A stretch of DNA of 39,726 bases from Bradyrhizobium sp. in8p8 (GCF_000426845.1 NZ_AUGD01000033.1:1-39726); one strand, 5' to 3'. Shown: positions 29,634 through 39,199, counted from the stretch's first letter. Numbers and translations: made by a program. The notes: a model not told the origin generated them from the letters alone.

Positions 29634-32600
29634 TCTGCGGCCTCCAAACGGGGGGGTCCGGGCTGATCTGATGTCGGCGTGTCGAGCCAGTCGACTTTCA
29701 CCATCTTCCGGACGATGACGAACTCGTCACGGTTGGCGCCAACCGTGCCGTAATAGTTGAAGCCGTAGGACTGCTGGGCGTAGCCGCCGATCATGTGCGT
29801 CGGCTTGGTGACAACGCGGGTGACCGAGTTGTGAATGCCGCCGCGCTGGCCGGTCTGCTCCGAGCCCGGTACGTTCACGATCTTCTCCTGGGCATGGTAC
29901 ATCATGCACATGCCCTGCTTGACGCGCTGGGAGACCACGGCGCGCGCCACCAGCGCGCCGTTGGTGTTGTAAGCCTCGATCCAGTCGTTATCGACGATCC
30001 CGGCGGCTTTGGCGTCGATCTCGCTGATCCAGACGATCGGACCACCGCGCGACAGCGTCAGCATCAGCAGATTGTCGGTGTAGGTCGAGTGGATGCCCCA
30101 TTTCTGGTGCGGCGTGATGAAGTTTAGCACCACGGACGCATTGCCGTTCGGCTTGCGGTCGATCACCGGCTTGATGGTCTTGGTATCAATCGGCGGCCGG
30201 TAGACGCAGAACCCCTCGCCGAAGGCACGCATCCACAGGTGATCCTGGTAGAGCTGCTGCCGGCCGGTGAGCGTCCGCCACGGGATCAGTTCATGGACGT
30301 TGGTATAGCCGGCGTTGTAGCAGACCTTTTCCGATTCAAGGCCGGACCAGATCGGCGAGGAAATGATCTTGCGCGGCTGCGCGACCACGTCGCGGTAGCG
30401 AATTTTCTCATCCTCTTTCGGAACCGCCAGATGAGTGTGTTCCCGTCCAGTAAAGGTCTCGAGCGATGCCCATGCTTTCACCGCGACCTCGCCGTTGGTT
30501 TCCGGTGCAAGGCTGAGGATGACCTCGCAGGCGTCGATCGCGCTGTCGATGCGGGCAAGTCCCTTGCTCGCACCCTCCTCGATCACGACGCCGTTGAGCT
30601 TCTTGAGCAGATCGACCTCATGGTCGGTATTCCAGCTCATGCCCTTGCCGCTATTGCCGAGCTTGTTCATCAGCGGCCCAAGCGACGTGAAGCGCTTGTA
30701 GAGGTTCGGGTAGTCGCGCTCGACCACGGTTACGGCCGGCATGGTCTTGCCGGGGATCGGATCGATCTCGCCTTTCTTCCAGTCCTTGACGTCGAGCGGC
30801 TGAGCGATCTCGCCGGCCGTGTCGTGCATGATCGGGGTCAGCACGACGTCTTTCTCGACGCCGAGCACTTCCGGCGCCACGCGCGAGAACGCCTCCGCGA
30901 TACCCTTGTAGATGTCCCAGTCGCTGCGCGTTTCCCAGACCGGATCGACCGCCGCCGACAGCGGGTGGATGAAGGGATGCATGTCCGAGGTATTGAGATC
31001 GTTCTTCTCATACCAGGTCGCCGTCGGCAGGACGATGTCCGAATACATGCAGGTGGTAGACATCCGGAAGTCGAGCGTGACCAGCAGGTCGAGCTTTCCT
31101 TCCGGCGCCTCCTCATGCCACCTCACATCGACCGGCTTCTTCAAGCCATGCTCGCCGAGGTCCTTGCCCATCACGCCGTGCTTGGTGCCCAGCAGGTGCT
31201 TGAGGAAGTATTCGTGGCCCTTGCCGGACGCGCCAAGCAGATTGGAGCGCCAGACAAAGAGATTACGCGGCCAGTTCCGGGGATTGTCCGGATCGTCGCA
31301 AGACAGGCTCAACTCACCCGACTTCAGCGCCTTGGCGACATAATCCTTCGCCTCCATCCCGGCGGCCGCAGCCTGCTTCGATACTTCGAGCGGATTGGTT
31401 TCCAGTTGCGGTGCCGACGGCAACCAGCCCATCCGTTCGGCGCGCACGTTGTAGTCGATCATGGCGCCATCCCACGGGCCCACCGGCGCCGTCGGCGACA
31501 GGATCTCCTTAACGTCCAGCGTCTCGTAACGCCACTGGTCGGTGTGCGCGTAGAAAGCCGACGTCGAATTCATCTGCCGCGGCGGGCGCCCCCAATCCAG
31601 GCCAAACGCCAGCGGTGTCCAGCCGGACTGCGGCCGCAGCTTTTCCTGGCCGACATAATGCGACCAGCCGCCGCCGGACTGCCCGATGCAGCCGCACATC
31701 ACCAGCATGTTGATGATGCCGCGGTAGTTCATGTCCATGTGGTACCAGTGGTTCAGGCCGGCGCCGAGGATGACCATCGAGCGACCGCCCGTCTTTTCGG
31801 CGTTGAGCGCGAACTCACGCGCCACCGTGACGATGTGATCGCGCGGCACGCCGCTGATCTTTTCCGCCCAGGCCGGCGTGTAGGGCTGCAGGTCGTCGTA
31901 GCTCTTGCCGATGTTCTCGCCGCCCAAGCCGCGATCGACGCCGTAATTGGCGAGGAAGAGATCGAACACCGAGGCGACGACGGTTTCCCCCTCGGCCAGT
32001 TGCAACGTCTTGGTCGGCACGTTGCGCTTGAGCACGTCGGGATGATCGGTGCCGGCAAAATGGTCGTGCTCGCGGTTGCCGAAATACGGGAATCCGACCG
32101 GCGACATGCCGTCCTTGATGTCGTTCAGCGACAGCCGCAGCCGGGTGTCCCGGTTGCCGGACGTCTTCTCTTCCAGGCTCCATTTTCCCTTCTCGCCCCA
32201 GCGGAAGCCGACCGAGCCCTTGGGCACAACGATCTCGCCGGAGGTTTCGTCGTAGGCGACTGTCTTCCATTCCGGATTGTTGGTCTCGTCCATCCCGTTC
32301 ACGAAGTCGGATGCGCGAAGGAAACGCTCGGGCACGAAGTGGTCGCCCTGCTTCACCAGCCGCACCAGCATCGGCATGTCGGTGTACTGGCGCGCGTAGT
32401 CGTTGAAATACTTGGCCTGACGCTCGACGTGGAATTCCTTGAGAATGACGTGGCCCATCGCCATCGCCAGCGCCGCATCGGTGCCCGGCTTCGGCGAGAC
32501 CCAGAGATCGGCGAATTTCGAGGCTTCGGAATAGTCCGGGCTGATCACGACGCTCTTGGCGCCCTTGTAGCGGACCTCGGTATAGAAGTGCGCATCGGGG

Positions 32601-33382
32601 GTGCGGGTTTGCGGAACGTTCGAGCCCCACAGGATCAGGAAACCGGAATTGTACCAGTCGGCGCTTTCGGGGACGTCGGTCTGCTCGCCCCAGGTCTGCG
32701 GCGAGGCCGGCGGCAGGTCGCAATACCAGTCGTAGAACGACATGCAGACGCCGCCGAGCAGCGACAGATAGCGCGCGCCGGCGGCGTAGCTCACCATCGA
32801 CATTGCCGGGATCGGGGAAAAGCCGAACACGCGGTCCGGGCCGTAAGTCTTGGCCGTATAGGCATTCGCCGCTGCCACGAGTTCGTTGACCTCGGCCCAG
32901 CTCGCGCGGACGAAGCCGCCGAGGCCGCGCTTCTGCACATAGGCCGTGCGCTTCTTCGGATCCTCGACGATCGACTTCCATGCCGTCACCGGCGTCATGA
33001 GCACGCGCGCTTCGCGCCACAGTTTCAGCAACCGCGAACGCACCAGCGGGTATTTCACCCGGTTGCCCGAGTAGAGATACCAGCTATAGCTCGCGCCGCG
33101 GGCGCAACCGCGCGGTTCGTGATTGGGCAAATCCGGCCGCGTGCGCGGATAGTCGGTCTGCTGCGTCTCCCACGTCACGATGCCGCCCTTGACGTAGACC
33201 TTCCACGAGCAGGACCCCGTGCAGTTCACGCCATGGGTTGAGCGGACGATCTTGTCGTGCTGCCAACGCTTACGGTAACCGTCCTCCCAGGATCGGTCCT
33301 CGGTGGTCATCACGCCATGCCCGTCGGCGAACTCGGCCTTGGCTCGCGTGAAGAACGACAACCTGTCGAGAAAATGACTCAT
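29630..33382 (-). CDS. narG: Respiratory nitrate reductase alpha subunit (Mo-bisMGD)
   Basis: 1250 residues, close to E. coli NarG (1247). N-terminal FS0 cluster ligands H50, C54, C58 and C93 are intact (STHGVNCTGSCSW; HEPRGCARG). EQTDVPESADWYNSG holds the segment with the expected Mo-binding Asp. Further family stretches include ILGAGLNHWYHMDMNYRGII, NMLVMCGCIGQSGGGW and MCMMYHAQEKIVNVPGSEQT. No Tat signal of the usual type, but the near-RR-less MSHFLDRLSFFTRAKA start resembles the vestigial leader of NarG. Cytoplasmic catalytic subunit reducing nitrate to nitrite. GGAAG lies seven bases upstream, 11 bases after narK. Confidence 0.98.
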   Translation of the reverse strand: MSHFLDRLSFFTRAKAEFADGHGVMTTEDRSWEDGYRKRWQHDKIVRSTHGVNCTGSCSWKVYVKGGIVTWETQQTDYPRTRPDLPNHEPRGCARGASYSWYLYSGNRVKYPLVRSRLLKLWREARVLMTPVTAWKSIVEDPKKRTAYVQKRGLGGFVRASWAEVNELVAAANAYTAKTYGPDRVFGFSPIPAMSMVSYAAGARYLSLLGGVCMSFYDWYCDLPPASPQTWGEQTDVPESADWYNSGFLILWGSNVPQTRTPDAHFYTEVRYKGAKSVVISPDYSEASKFADLWVSPKPGTDAALAMAMGHVILKEFHVERQAKYFNDYARQYTDMPMLVRLVKQGDHFVPERFLRASDFVNGMDETNNPEWKTVAYDETSGEIVVPKGSVGFRWGEKGKWSLEEKTSGNRDTRLRLSLNDIKDGMSPVGFPYFGNREHDHFAGTDHPDVLKRNVPTKTLQLAEGETVVASVFDLFLANYGVDRGLGGENIGKSYDDLQPYTPAWAEKISGVPRDHIVTVAREFALNAEKTGGRSMVILGAGLNHWYHMDMNYRGIINMLVMCGCIGQSGGGWSHYVGQEKLRPQSGWTPLAFGLDWGRPPRQMNSTSAFYAHTDQWRYETLDVKEILSPTAPVGPWDGAMIDYNVRAERMGWLPSAPQLETNPLEVSKQAAAAGMEAKDYVAKALKSGELSLSCDDPDNPRNWPRNLFVWRSNLLGASGKGHEYFLKHLLGTKHGVMGKDLGEHGLKKPVDVRWHEEAPEGKLDLLVTLDFRMSTTCMYSDIVLPTATWYEKNDLNTSDMHPFIHPLSAAVDPVWETRSDWDIYKGIAEAFSRVAPEVLGVEKDVVLTPIMHDTAGEIAQPLDVKDWKKGEIDPIPGKTMPAVTVVERDYPNLYKRFTSLGPLMNKLGNSGKGMSWNTDHEVDLLKKLNGVVIEEGASKGLARIDSAIDACEVILSLAPETNGEVAVKAWASLETFTGREHTHLAVPKEDEKIRYRDVVAQPRKIISSPIWSGLESEKVCYNAGYTNVHELIPWRTLTGRQQLYQDHLWMRAFGEGFCVYRPPIDTKTIKPVIDRKPNGNASVVLNFITPHQKWGIHSTYTDNLLMLTLSRGGPIVWISEIDAKAAGIVDNDWIEAYNTNGALVARAVVSQRVKQGMCMMYHAQEKIVNVPGSEQTGQRGGIHNSVTRVVTKPTHMIGGYAQQSYGFNYYGTVGANRDEFVIVRKMVKVDWLDTPTSDQPGPPRLEAAE

Positions 33383-33393
33383 CGTGAGCTTCC

Positions 33394-36132
33394 TTATTCG
33401 GCAGCTTGGGTAACGGTTGAAATGCGGGGCCCGCGCTCGACATCATGGAGCATTCCGCCTTTGCGCGAATAGACACTCCAGGTGACAGCGACGCAGATCA
33501 CGTAGAAGATGAAGAACCCCCACAGCGCGCCCTCAACACCACCAGTGAGATCGATCGAGGTCCCGTAGGACTTCGGGATGAAGAAGGCGCCGAAGGCTGC
33601 GATTGCCGACGTGAAGCCCGTGATGGCCGCCGATTCCTTTTCGGCCTGGCGCTGGCGGGTCGAGGCATCAGCGGTAGGCATCAGCCGGTCTATTTCCTTC
33701 CGCATGATGTTCGGGATCATTTGGAAGGTCGAGGCATTGCCAACGCCTGTTGCGAAGAACAGGATGAGGAACATCGCGAAGAAGCCCCAGAATGCCCCCG
33801 GCTGGTCCTTGATGCCGATGAAGTAGAGGATGCCGAGCACGCCGAGCATCATCAGGATGAACACCCAGAAGGTGACCCGCGCCCCACCCCATTTATCGGA
33901 GATCCAGCCCGTCGCCGAGCGCGAGAGCGCACCGATGAGAGGCCCGAGGAAGACCAACGGCAGCGCGTCAACTGCGGGGAATTGAGTCTTGGCGAGCAGC
34001 GGGAACCCGGCGGAGTAGCCGATGAACGAACCGAAGGTGCCGGTATAGAGCCAGCACATGATCCAGTTGTGCTTGCGCTGGAAAATCACGGCCTGATCAG
34101 CGAACGAGGCCTTGGCGGAAGAGATGTCGTTCATGCCAAACCAGGCTGCGAACGCGCTGGCGACGATGAACGGCACCCAGATGAAGCCGGCGTTCTGCAG
34201 CCACAGCGAGGACGTCTGTGTTCCGCTGCTAACCGTCGTAGGATCGCCGCCGAACCAGCCGAACACGCCGACGGTGATGATGATTGGTACCACGAACTGC
34301 ACGGTGGAGACGCCCAGATTGCCGAGGCCGGCGTTCAGCGCGAGGGCATTTCCCTTCTCTGCCCGCGGGAAGAAGAAGGAGATGTTGGCCATCGACGAGG
34401 CGAAGTTACCGCCGCCGAAACCGCACAGCAGCGCCAGAGCGAGGAACACCGGATAAGGCGTCGACGGATTCTGCACGGCATAGCCGATTCCGACCGCCGG
34501 GATCAGCAGTGACCATGTCGCGAGCGTCGTCCAGAGCCGGCCGCCGAAGATCGGCACCATGAAGGAGTAGAAGATCCGCAGCACCGCGCCGGAAATGCCC
34601 GGCAGCGCCGCCAGCCAGAACAGTTCGGCCGTGGTGAACTTGAAGCCGACCGAAGGCAGCTTCGCGACCACCACGGACCAGACCTGCCACACCGCGAACG
34701 ACAGCAACAGCGCCGGGATTGAAATCCAGAGATTGCGGCGCGCGATTGCGCGCCCGCCCCCCTCCCAGAATGTCCTGTCTTCCGGACGCCAGTCGGTCAA
34801 GACAGCGCCGGACAGCGCACCGACATGCTCGGGCTTGTGAATCGTTTCCATTTCGGGAAGTTCGGGAAGTTTCTTGAGCTCTTCGCCGGCGATGCCGCGC
34901 TCCATCTGCCGGATTGCCATATGCATCCAGGCCAGAGAACCTGCGACGAGCAGGAACAGCAGCATGAAGCAACTGGTCCACAGACCCGTCAGGTCGACCA
35001 GCGCGCCGAATACGATCGGCAGCACGAAACCGCCGAGGCCCCCGATCATGCCGACCAGTCCACCGACCGCGCCGACATTCCTGGGATAATAGACCGGGAT
35101 GTGCTTGTAGACCGCGGCCTTGCCCAGCGCCATGAAGAAGCCAAGCACGAAGACGATCACCGTGAATGGCACTAGCCCCATTTCCAGATGGAAGGCGACG
35201 GTACCGTTGACCGTCTTCACCAGATAGTCGGTCGGAGGATAGGACAGCACGAAGGTAGCGACGATGCTGACCAGGAAAGTCCAGTACATGACGCGCCGTG
35301 CGCCGTAACGATCGGAAAGATGGCCGCCATAGGCGCGGAACACGCTGGCCGGCAGCGAGAACATCGCAGCCACCATGCCGGCGGTCTTGATGTGGACGCC
35401 ATAAACCTTGATGAGATACTGCGGCAGCCACAGCGCCAATGCGACAAAGGCGCCGAACACGAAGAAGTAATAGAGCGCGAAACGCCATACCTGGATGTTC
35501 TTGAGCGGCTCAAGCTCCAGCCATGCGCTCTTTGGCTTCTCGTTGTTCTTGTGCCGCGCTTGGACGACGGGATCTTCTTCGGAGAAGAGCCAGAATGCAA
35601 TGCCCATCAGGCCGATGACGAGCGCCCAGACCTGCGCCACGGTCTGCCAGCCGTAGGCTACCAGCACGAACGGCGCGATGAATTTTGTCACGGCCGCGCC
35701 GACATTGCCGGCGCCGAAGATGCCAAGCGCGGTGCCCTGCCGTCCAGCAGGATAAAACCGCGAAACATAGGCGACGCCGACCGCAAACGATCCGCCAGCT
35801 ATGCCGACAAAGAAGGCCGCTACCAGGAATTCAGGATAGGTATGCGCCCAAGTCAGCAGATATGTTGCGAGCGCCGCGGCCAGCATGACGATGGTGTAGA
35901 CCCGCCGGCCGCCATATTGATCGGTCCAGATACCGAGCAAAAGCCGGATCAACGATCCGCTGAGAATGGGTGTGCCGACCAGGAGGCCGAACTGGGTGCC
36001 ATTCAGGCCCAGCTCCTGCTTGATGCGGATGCCGATGATCGAGAAGATCGTCCACACGGCAAAGCATATTGTGAAGGCAATGGTTGAAAGCCAGAGCGCC
36101 CGGCCCCGATGCGCAGTCGTTGTTGCATCCAT
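33394..36132 (-). CDS. narK: Fused NarK1-NarK2 nitrate/nitrite transporter
   Basis: 912 residues, about 24 membrane helices: two major-facilitator modules in one chain. Module 1 (about 1-420) has GIFGAGNVGAAVTKFIAPF and NVGAVGGLVGMIGGLGGFVL, the NarK1 nitrate/H+ symporter type. A cytosolic linker of about 60 residues (KKLPELPEMETIHKPEH, RPEDRTFWEGGGRAIARRN) joins module 2 (about 475-912) with ASSMANISFFFPRAEKGNAL and NAGLGNLGVSTVQFVVPI, the NarK2 nitrate/nitrite antiporter type. Such fusions are known from Paracoccus and relatives. GAGGGG precedes ATG 36132 by six bases. First gene of the nar array, behind an FNR-like box at 36265. Confidence 0.96.
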   Translation of the reverse strand: MDATTTAHRGRALWLSTIAFTICFAVWTIFSIIGIRIKQELGLNGTQFGLLVGTPILSGSLIRLLLGIWTDQYGGRRVYTIVMLAAALATYLLTWAHTYPEFLVAAFFVGIAGGSFAVGVAYVSRFYPAGRQGTALGIFGAGNVGAAVTKFIAPFVLVAYGWQTVAQVWALVIGLMGIAFWLFSEEDPVVQARHKNNEKPKSAWLELEPLKNIQVWRFALYYFFVFGAFVALALWLPQYLIKVYGVHIKTAGMVAAMFSLPASVFRAYGGHLSDRYGARRVMYWTFLVSIVATFVLSYPPTDYLVKTVNGTVAFHLEMGLVPFTVIVFVLGFFMALGKAAVYKHIPVYYPRNVGAVGGLVGMIGGLGGFVLPIVFGALVDLTGLWTSCFMLLFLLVAGSLAWMHMAIRQMERGIAGEELKKLPELPEMETIHKPEHVGALSGAVLTDWRPEDRTFWEGGGRAIARRNLWISIPALLLSFAVWQVWSVVVAKLPSVGFKFTTAELFWLAALPGISGAVLRIFYSFMVPIFGGRLWTTLATWSLLIPAVGIGYAVQNPSTPYPVFLALALLCGFGGGNFASSMANISFFFPRAEKGNALALNAGLGNLGVSTVQFVVPIIITVGVFGWFGGDPTTVSSGTQTSSLWLQNAGFIWVPFIVASAFAAWFGMNDISSAKASFADQAVIFQRKHNWIMCWLYTGTFGSFIGYSAGFPLLAKTQFPAVDALPLVFLGPLIGALSRSATGWISDKWGGARVTFWVFILMMLGVLGILYFIGIKDQPGAFWGFFAMFLILFFATGVGNASTFQMIPNIMRKEIDRLMPTADASTRQRQAEKESAAITGFTSAIAAFGAFFIPKSYGTSIDLTGGVEGALWGFFIFYVICVAVTWSVYSRKGGMLHDVERGPRISTVTQAAE

Positions 36133-36542
36133 GATGGTCCCCTCGCCAGTTCGAAGGGCATGTATCGCCCGAAGCGCAGATTTGAAGTTTGCGCTGCGTC
36201 AATTGAAGTGCGATGAGGCGACTTTTATCGCCAGCGACCGCGTGAACTCCCCGCGAACAGCCGCTTGATCCATGTCAATGCGAGCGGCTCGAAACGACTG
36301 GATTATGAGTTGATATGATGCCCGACAAGGCGTTGCAGTGCTTCTCCGCGCATCAGGTGATCGCGCTGCCGTGGTCGGCTTTCGCCGGAAGGGACGCGGC
36401 CTCTGAGAAAATTGTTGGTCATCGGTGTATCCGGATAAATTGCCGCCAACTCCCGTATCCCGACGCGGGTCGCGAGGATTACCGTAAAGTGCCGCGATTA
36501 ATTGCAGATCAATTCTCTTGTCGGAATTCGGCAGAGGCAAAA
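36133..36542. other. narK upstream regulatory region
   Basis: About 410 bases between narK and the MCP relic. Contains the FNR-like site at 36265-36278. No gene is supported. The leader from the box to the ATG is about 130 bases, long enough for further NarL/NnrR-type sites that I cannot pick out. Confidence 0.45.
36265..36278. promoter_or_regulatory. FNR-like box upstream of narK
   Basis: TTGATCCATGTCAA matches TTGAT-N4-ATCAA at 9 of 10 defined bases. It lies 133-146 bases before the narK ATG and is the only such site in this intergenic region, so it is a good candidate for anaerobic or NO-dependent activation of the nar array. Confidence 0.55.
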
Positions 36543-37267
36543 TCATGCGACACGAACCATCGTCAGGAAGGTATCAACCTCCTGCTTGAGACGTTGTCCG
36601 TCCGCCGAAAGAGATTTCGCGGAGGTGAACACCTGGGTCGAAGCCGCACCGGGTTCGGTGGCCACTTCTCAACTTCAGCGATGCCGGCGAAACGTGGGAA
36701 TCGCCCACAGCAGCTTGCTGCACGTTGCGCGAAATCTCGCGCTTGGCGTTTCTCTGCTCCTCCGCGGCGGCCGCGATCGCACCCGTGATCTCCGACATGC
36801 TGTCGATCGTGGACATGATCACCTTGATCGCCACGACCACCGCCGATGCCGTCGATTGGATCTCTCCGACGTGGCCGGAGATCTGGCTGGTGGCGTTGGC
36901 CGTCTGTGCGGCCAATTCCTTGACCTCGGAGACGACCACCGCGAGACCTCGTCCGGCCTCCTCCCCGGCCCGCGCCGCCACGATCATCGCGTTGAGCGCA
37001 AGAAGGTTCGTCTGTTCGGCGATGGCCGTAATAGTGTGACGATGCTGCCGACCTTGTCCGCCGCCGTCGCGAGCTTGACCATCGACTGGTCGGTGCCGCT
37101 CGCCTGTCCAGCGCGAAGTGCTGCTGCGGAAGGCCATCGCCGCGGAGAACGTCCCGCAGCTTGAGGGCTTTCCCACGGGCAGTCCGACGGACGTCCCGGT
37201 CCCAGTCCGCGCGCGGGCCCTTCAAGCTGACGCCGCGACCGAAGATGCGGCGAAGCCAGTGGTTCAT
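36543..37267 (-). pseudogene. Methyl-accepting chemotaxis protein C-terminal relic
   Basis: The minus strand encodes ITAIAEQTNLLALNAMIVAA, RAGEEAGRGLAVVVSEVKEL and AAQTANATSQISGHVGEIQS, the conserved hairpin tip of MCP signalling domains, then AAAAEEQRNAKREISRNVQQ. After this the frame breaks twice, and a third frame supplies the usual ending VATEPGAASTQVFTSAKSLS and GQRLKQEVDTFLTMVRVA. Upstream another frameshift (near 37045) is followed by KLATAADKVGSI. A possible N-terminal piece starts at ATG 37267 (MNHWLRRIFGRGVSLKG). No sensor or membrane helices. Non-functional. Confidence 0.7.
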
Positions 37268-37330
37268 GCTGGTAGAGGCGGAAGGGCGGTGGCAAGATGG
37301 GGGTATCAGGCACCAGTCAAGTCCTTGGCC

Positions 37331-38502
37331 ATGCGGTCGCAGACCCAGTTTCCAGAACCGATCGCGACGGTGTTCATCACCGACCAACTCGCCGGCCGCC
37401 AGGCGGCGGCCCCCGATTTCGTGCGCGAGAAGCTGGCGATCCAGGACCTCGCAGATGTCATGTGCGACCATCCGGATGAAGTTCTCCAGCGCCTGGTCAA
37501 GCTCGGCATGGAGATCTGCGATGCGCACTCGGCCGGCATTAGCATCCTCGAGCCAATGAATGGCCAATTCCGCTGGCGCGCCCTGACCGGCGAACTCGCG
37601 ACATTCGGGGGTGCCACCACCCCGCGGGATTTCAGTCCTTGCGGCGTCTGCCTGGATTTGGTCGAACCGATCCTCATGGAACGACCCGAGCGCGCCTACG
37701 ACTGGATCCGCGACGCGGGCATCGCGGTCCCCGAGGTCTTGCTCGTGCCTCTGAAGGTGAAGGGCGCCTCTGCAATCGGCACCTTGTGGCTGGTGACCAC
37801 CGATCTTGGCCACTTCAACAAGGAGCATGCGCGCATCATGACCGAACTGGCCGCCTTCGCAGGCGTGGCACTGCGGATGATCCAAGGCGAACAGCGGCTC
37901 AACTTGGCCATGCAGCAGCAGGAAACTCTGATCGGGAGATGAGCCACCGCATCAAGAACCTCTTCAGCGTGGCCGGCAGCATGGTGCGGATGACGGCGCG
38001 CAATTCGGCGACGAAAGAGGAACTCGCCGAGACGCTCTCGGGCCGCCTGCATGCGCTATCGCAGGCGAACGGGCTGATCCGCCGGTCCTTCGGCACCGAC
38101 GTCTCCGCGGTCGCGAGCTTCTCCGATCTCGTGGCGCGGATCCTGCGCCCCTTCGAGAGATCGAGCTCCGTCGTGGAAGGACCCCCGCTCGCGATCGGAG
38201 AACAGGCGACCAACCACCTCGCCCTCGTCTTCCACGAACTGGCGACCAACGCGTCGAAGTACGGCGCGCTGAGCCGCGATGGCGGCGGCGTGATGGTTGC
38301 ATGGTCGGTCGACGCCGACAGGATCGTGATCAACTGGACAGAGAAGGGCGCGCTCGACGTGGCCGAGCCGTCTGCCGCCGGCTTCGGCACGAAGCTTGTA
38401 GAGATTACGATCGAGCGGATCGGGGGCTCGATCAAACGCGACTGGCGGTCGGATGGATTGCGCGTCCGGATCGCATTGCCGTCGGCCGCGCTGCAAGGCT
38501 GA
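37331..38502 (+). pseudogene. GAF-domain HWE-family histidine kinase, one frameshift
   Basis: From ATG 37331 a GAF domain occupies about residues 25-200 (IQDLADVMCDHPDEVLQRLV, MEICDAHSAGISILEPMNGQ, TTPRDFSPCGVCLDLVEP). The frame closes at 37942 right where the kinase H-box should start; one base off, it resumes as EMSHRIKNLFSVAGSMVRMT, then ATNHLALVFHELATNASKYG, VINWTEKGALDVAEP and GFGTKLVEITIERIGGSI to 38502. H-box, N-box and the WxE of the HWE family are all preserved. So either a fresh null mutation or a base error. Soluble sensor, phytochrome-like GAF pocket, no membrane helices; partner regulator not seen. Start codon choice is uncertain. Confidence 0.78.
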
Positions 38503-38686
38503 CAGCGCTCGGTGCGCGAGGAACCCCTTCTGGTCGACGGCGACTCCTTCGCCTGAATTTCGGAGAGTTCATGAGCGAAATCCGGAAAGCGCACATCGGC
38601 GCATCATCGCATCATGTGCGATCTCGTTGCTTCTCGTTGTCGCCCTGAGCGGAGCGGCACTCGGTACGGAGGGGGTCGGGCCGGGC

Positions 38687-38869
38687 TCAAGTGCGCTTCG
38701 ATTTCAGAGCCTTCGCCACCGCCCTCTCCACGAACTGCCAGGCCTTCAAATCCTGCATCGCGGCCGCCTCCTTGAGCGCCTCGATGATCTCCGGCTTCAT
38801 GTACGTCAGCAACGCTTTTCTTCCGTCGCGTCTGACGGACGCCTTCGCGCTCTTCTTCGCCGCTTTCAT
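38687..38869 (-). CDS. Small basic protein, ribbon-helix-helix-like, 60 aa
   Basis: MKAAKKSAKASVRRDGRKAL opens a lysine-rich tail, then LTYMKPEIIEALKEAAAMQD and LKAWQFVERAVAKALKSK. A short strand followed by two helices (VxPEIxxxLKxxAxxxxxxxxxxxExAxxxxL) is the ribbon-helix-helix pattern of small DNA-binding and antitoxin proteins. GGA about nine bases before ATG 38869. Divergent from the broken gene at 38884 with only 14 bases between starts. Function inferred from pattern only. Confidence 0.6.
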   Translation of the reverse strand: MKAAKKSAKASVRRDGRKALLTYMKPEIIEALKEAAAMQDLKAWQFVERAVAKALKSKRT

Positions 38870-38883
38870 CCTGTCCGCATTCC

Positions 38884-39199
38884 ATGAGGGCGATTCCCGT
38901 GAGGAACGCGGTCCGGCGCGATTTCAAGATCCAGGCGACCCTTGATCCCGGCGTCCGCCGCATCGAGTACCATCACCGCGTTGGCGTCGGACCGCTGCGT
39001 GCCGGTCGACGCCCTGGTCCTCCACCGCGACGACGGCCGCGATACCGTGGAGGTGATCTACGCCCTCGCCTGCGAAGACAGCTTTGCCCGTCTCAGAGAA
39101 ATCGGATACCATGAGCGGCGGGAGCATGAGACGGAACGGATCGAGGAAGTACGCGGCAAGCAAGGCAGCGGCGCGCAGCGGCTGACGTCCCTTGCGTGA
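38884..39199 (+). pseudogene. Hypothetical gene broken by a frameshift
   Basis: ATG 38884 begins MRAIPVRNAVRRDFKIQATL followed by DPGVRRIEYHH; a second frame from about 39000 gives VDALVLHRDDGRDTVEVIYA, LACEDSFARLREIGYHERRE and HETERIEEVRGKQGSG to a stop at 39199. Both parts show strong coding-type third-position GC. A single base change near 38990 would join them into a protein of about 105 residues. No family recognised. Confidence 0.45.

Noticed and set aside
30239..33241. 1000-codon open frame on the plus strand opposite narG
   Set aside because: It is the complement of narG, Arg/His/Pro-rich with no family motif; such long antisense frames are common in GC-rich genomes.
36563..37885. 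440-codon minus-strand frame opposite the GAF domain
   Set aside because: Mostly antisense to the GAF-HWE gene; only its last part overlaps the MCP relic, which reads in other frames.
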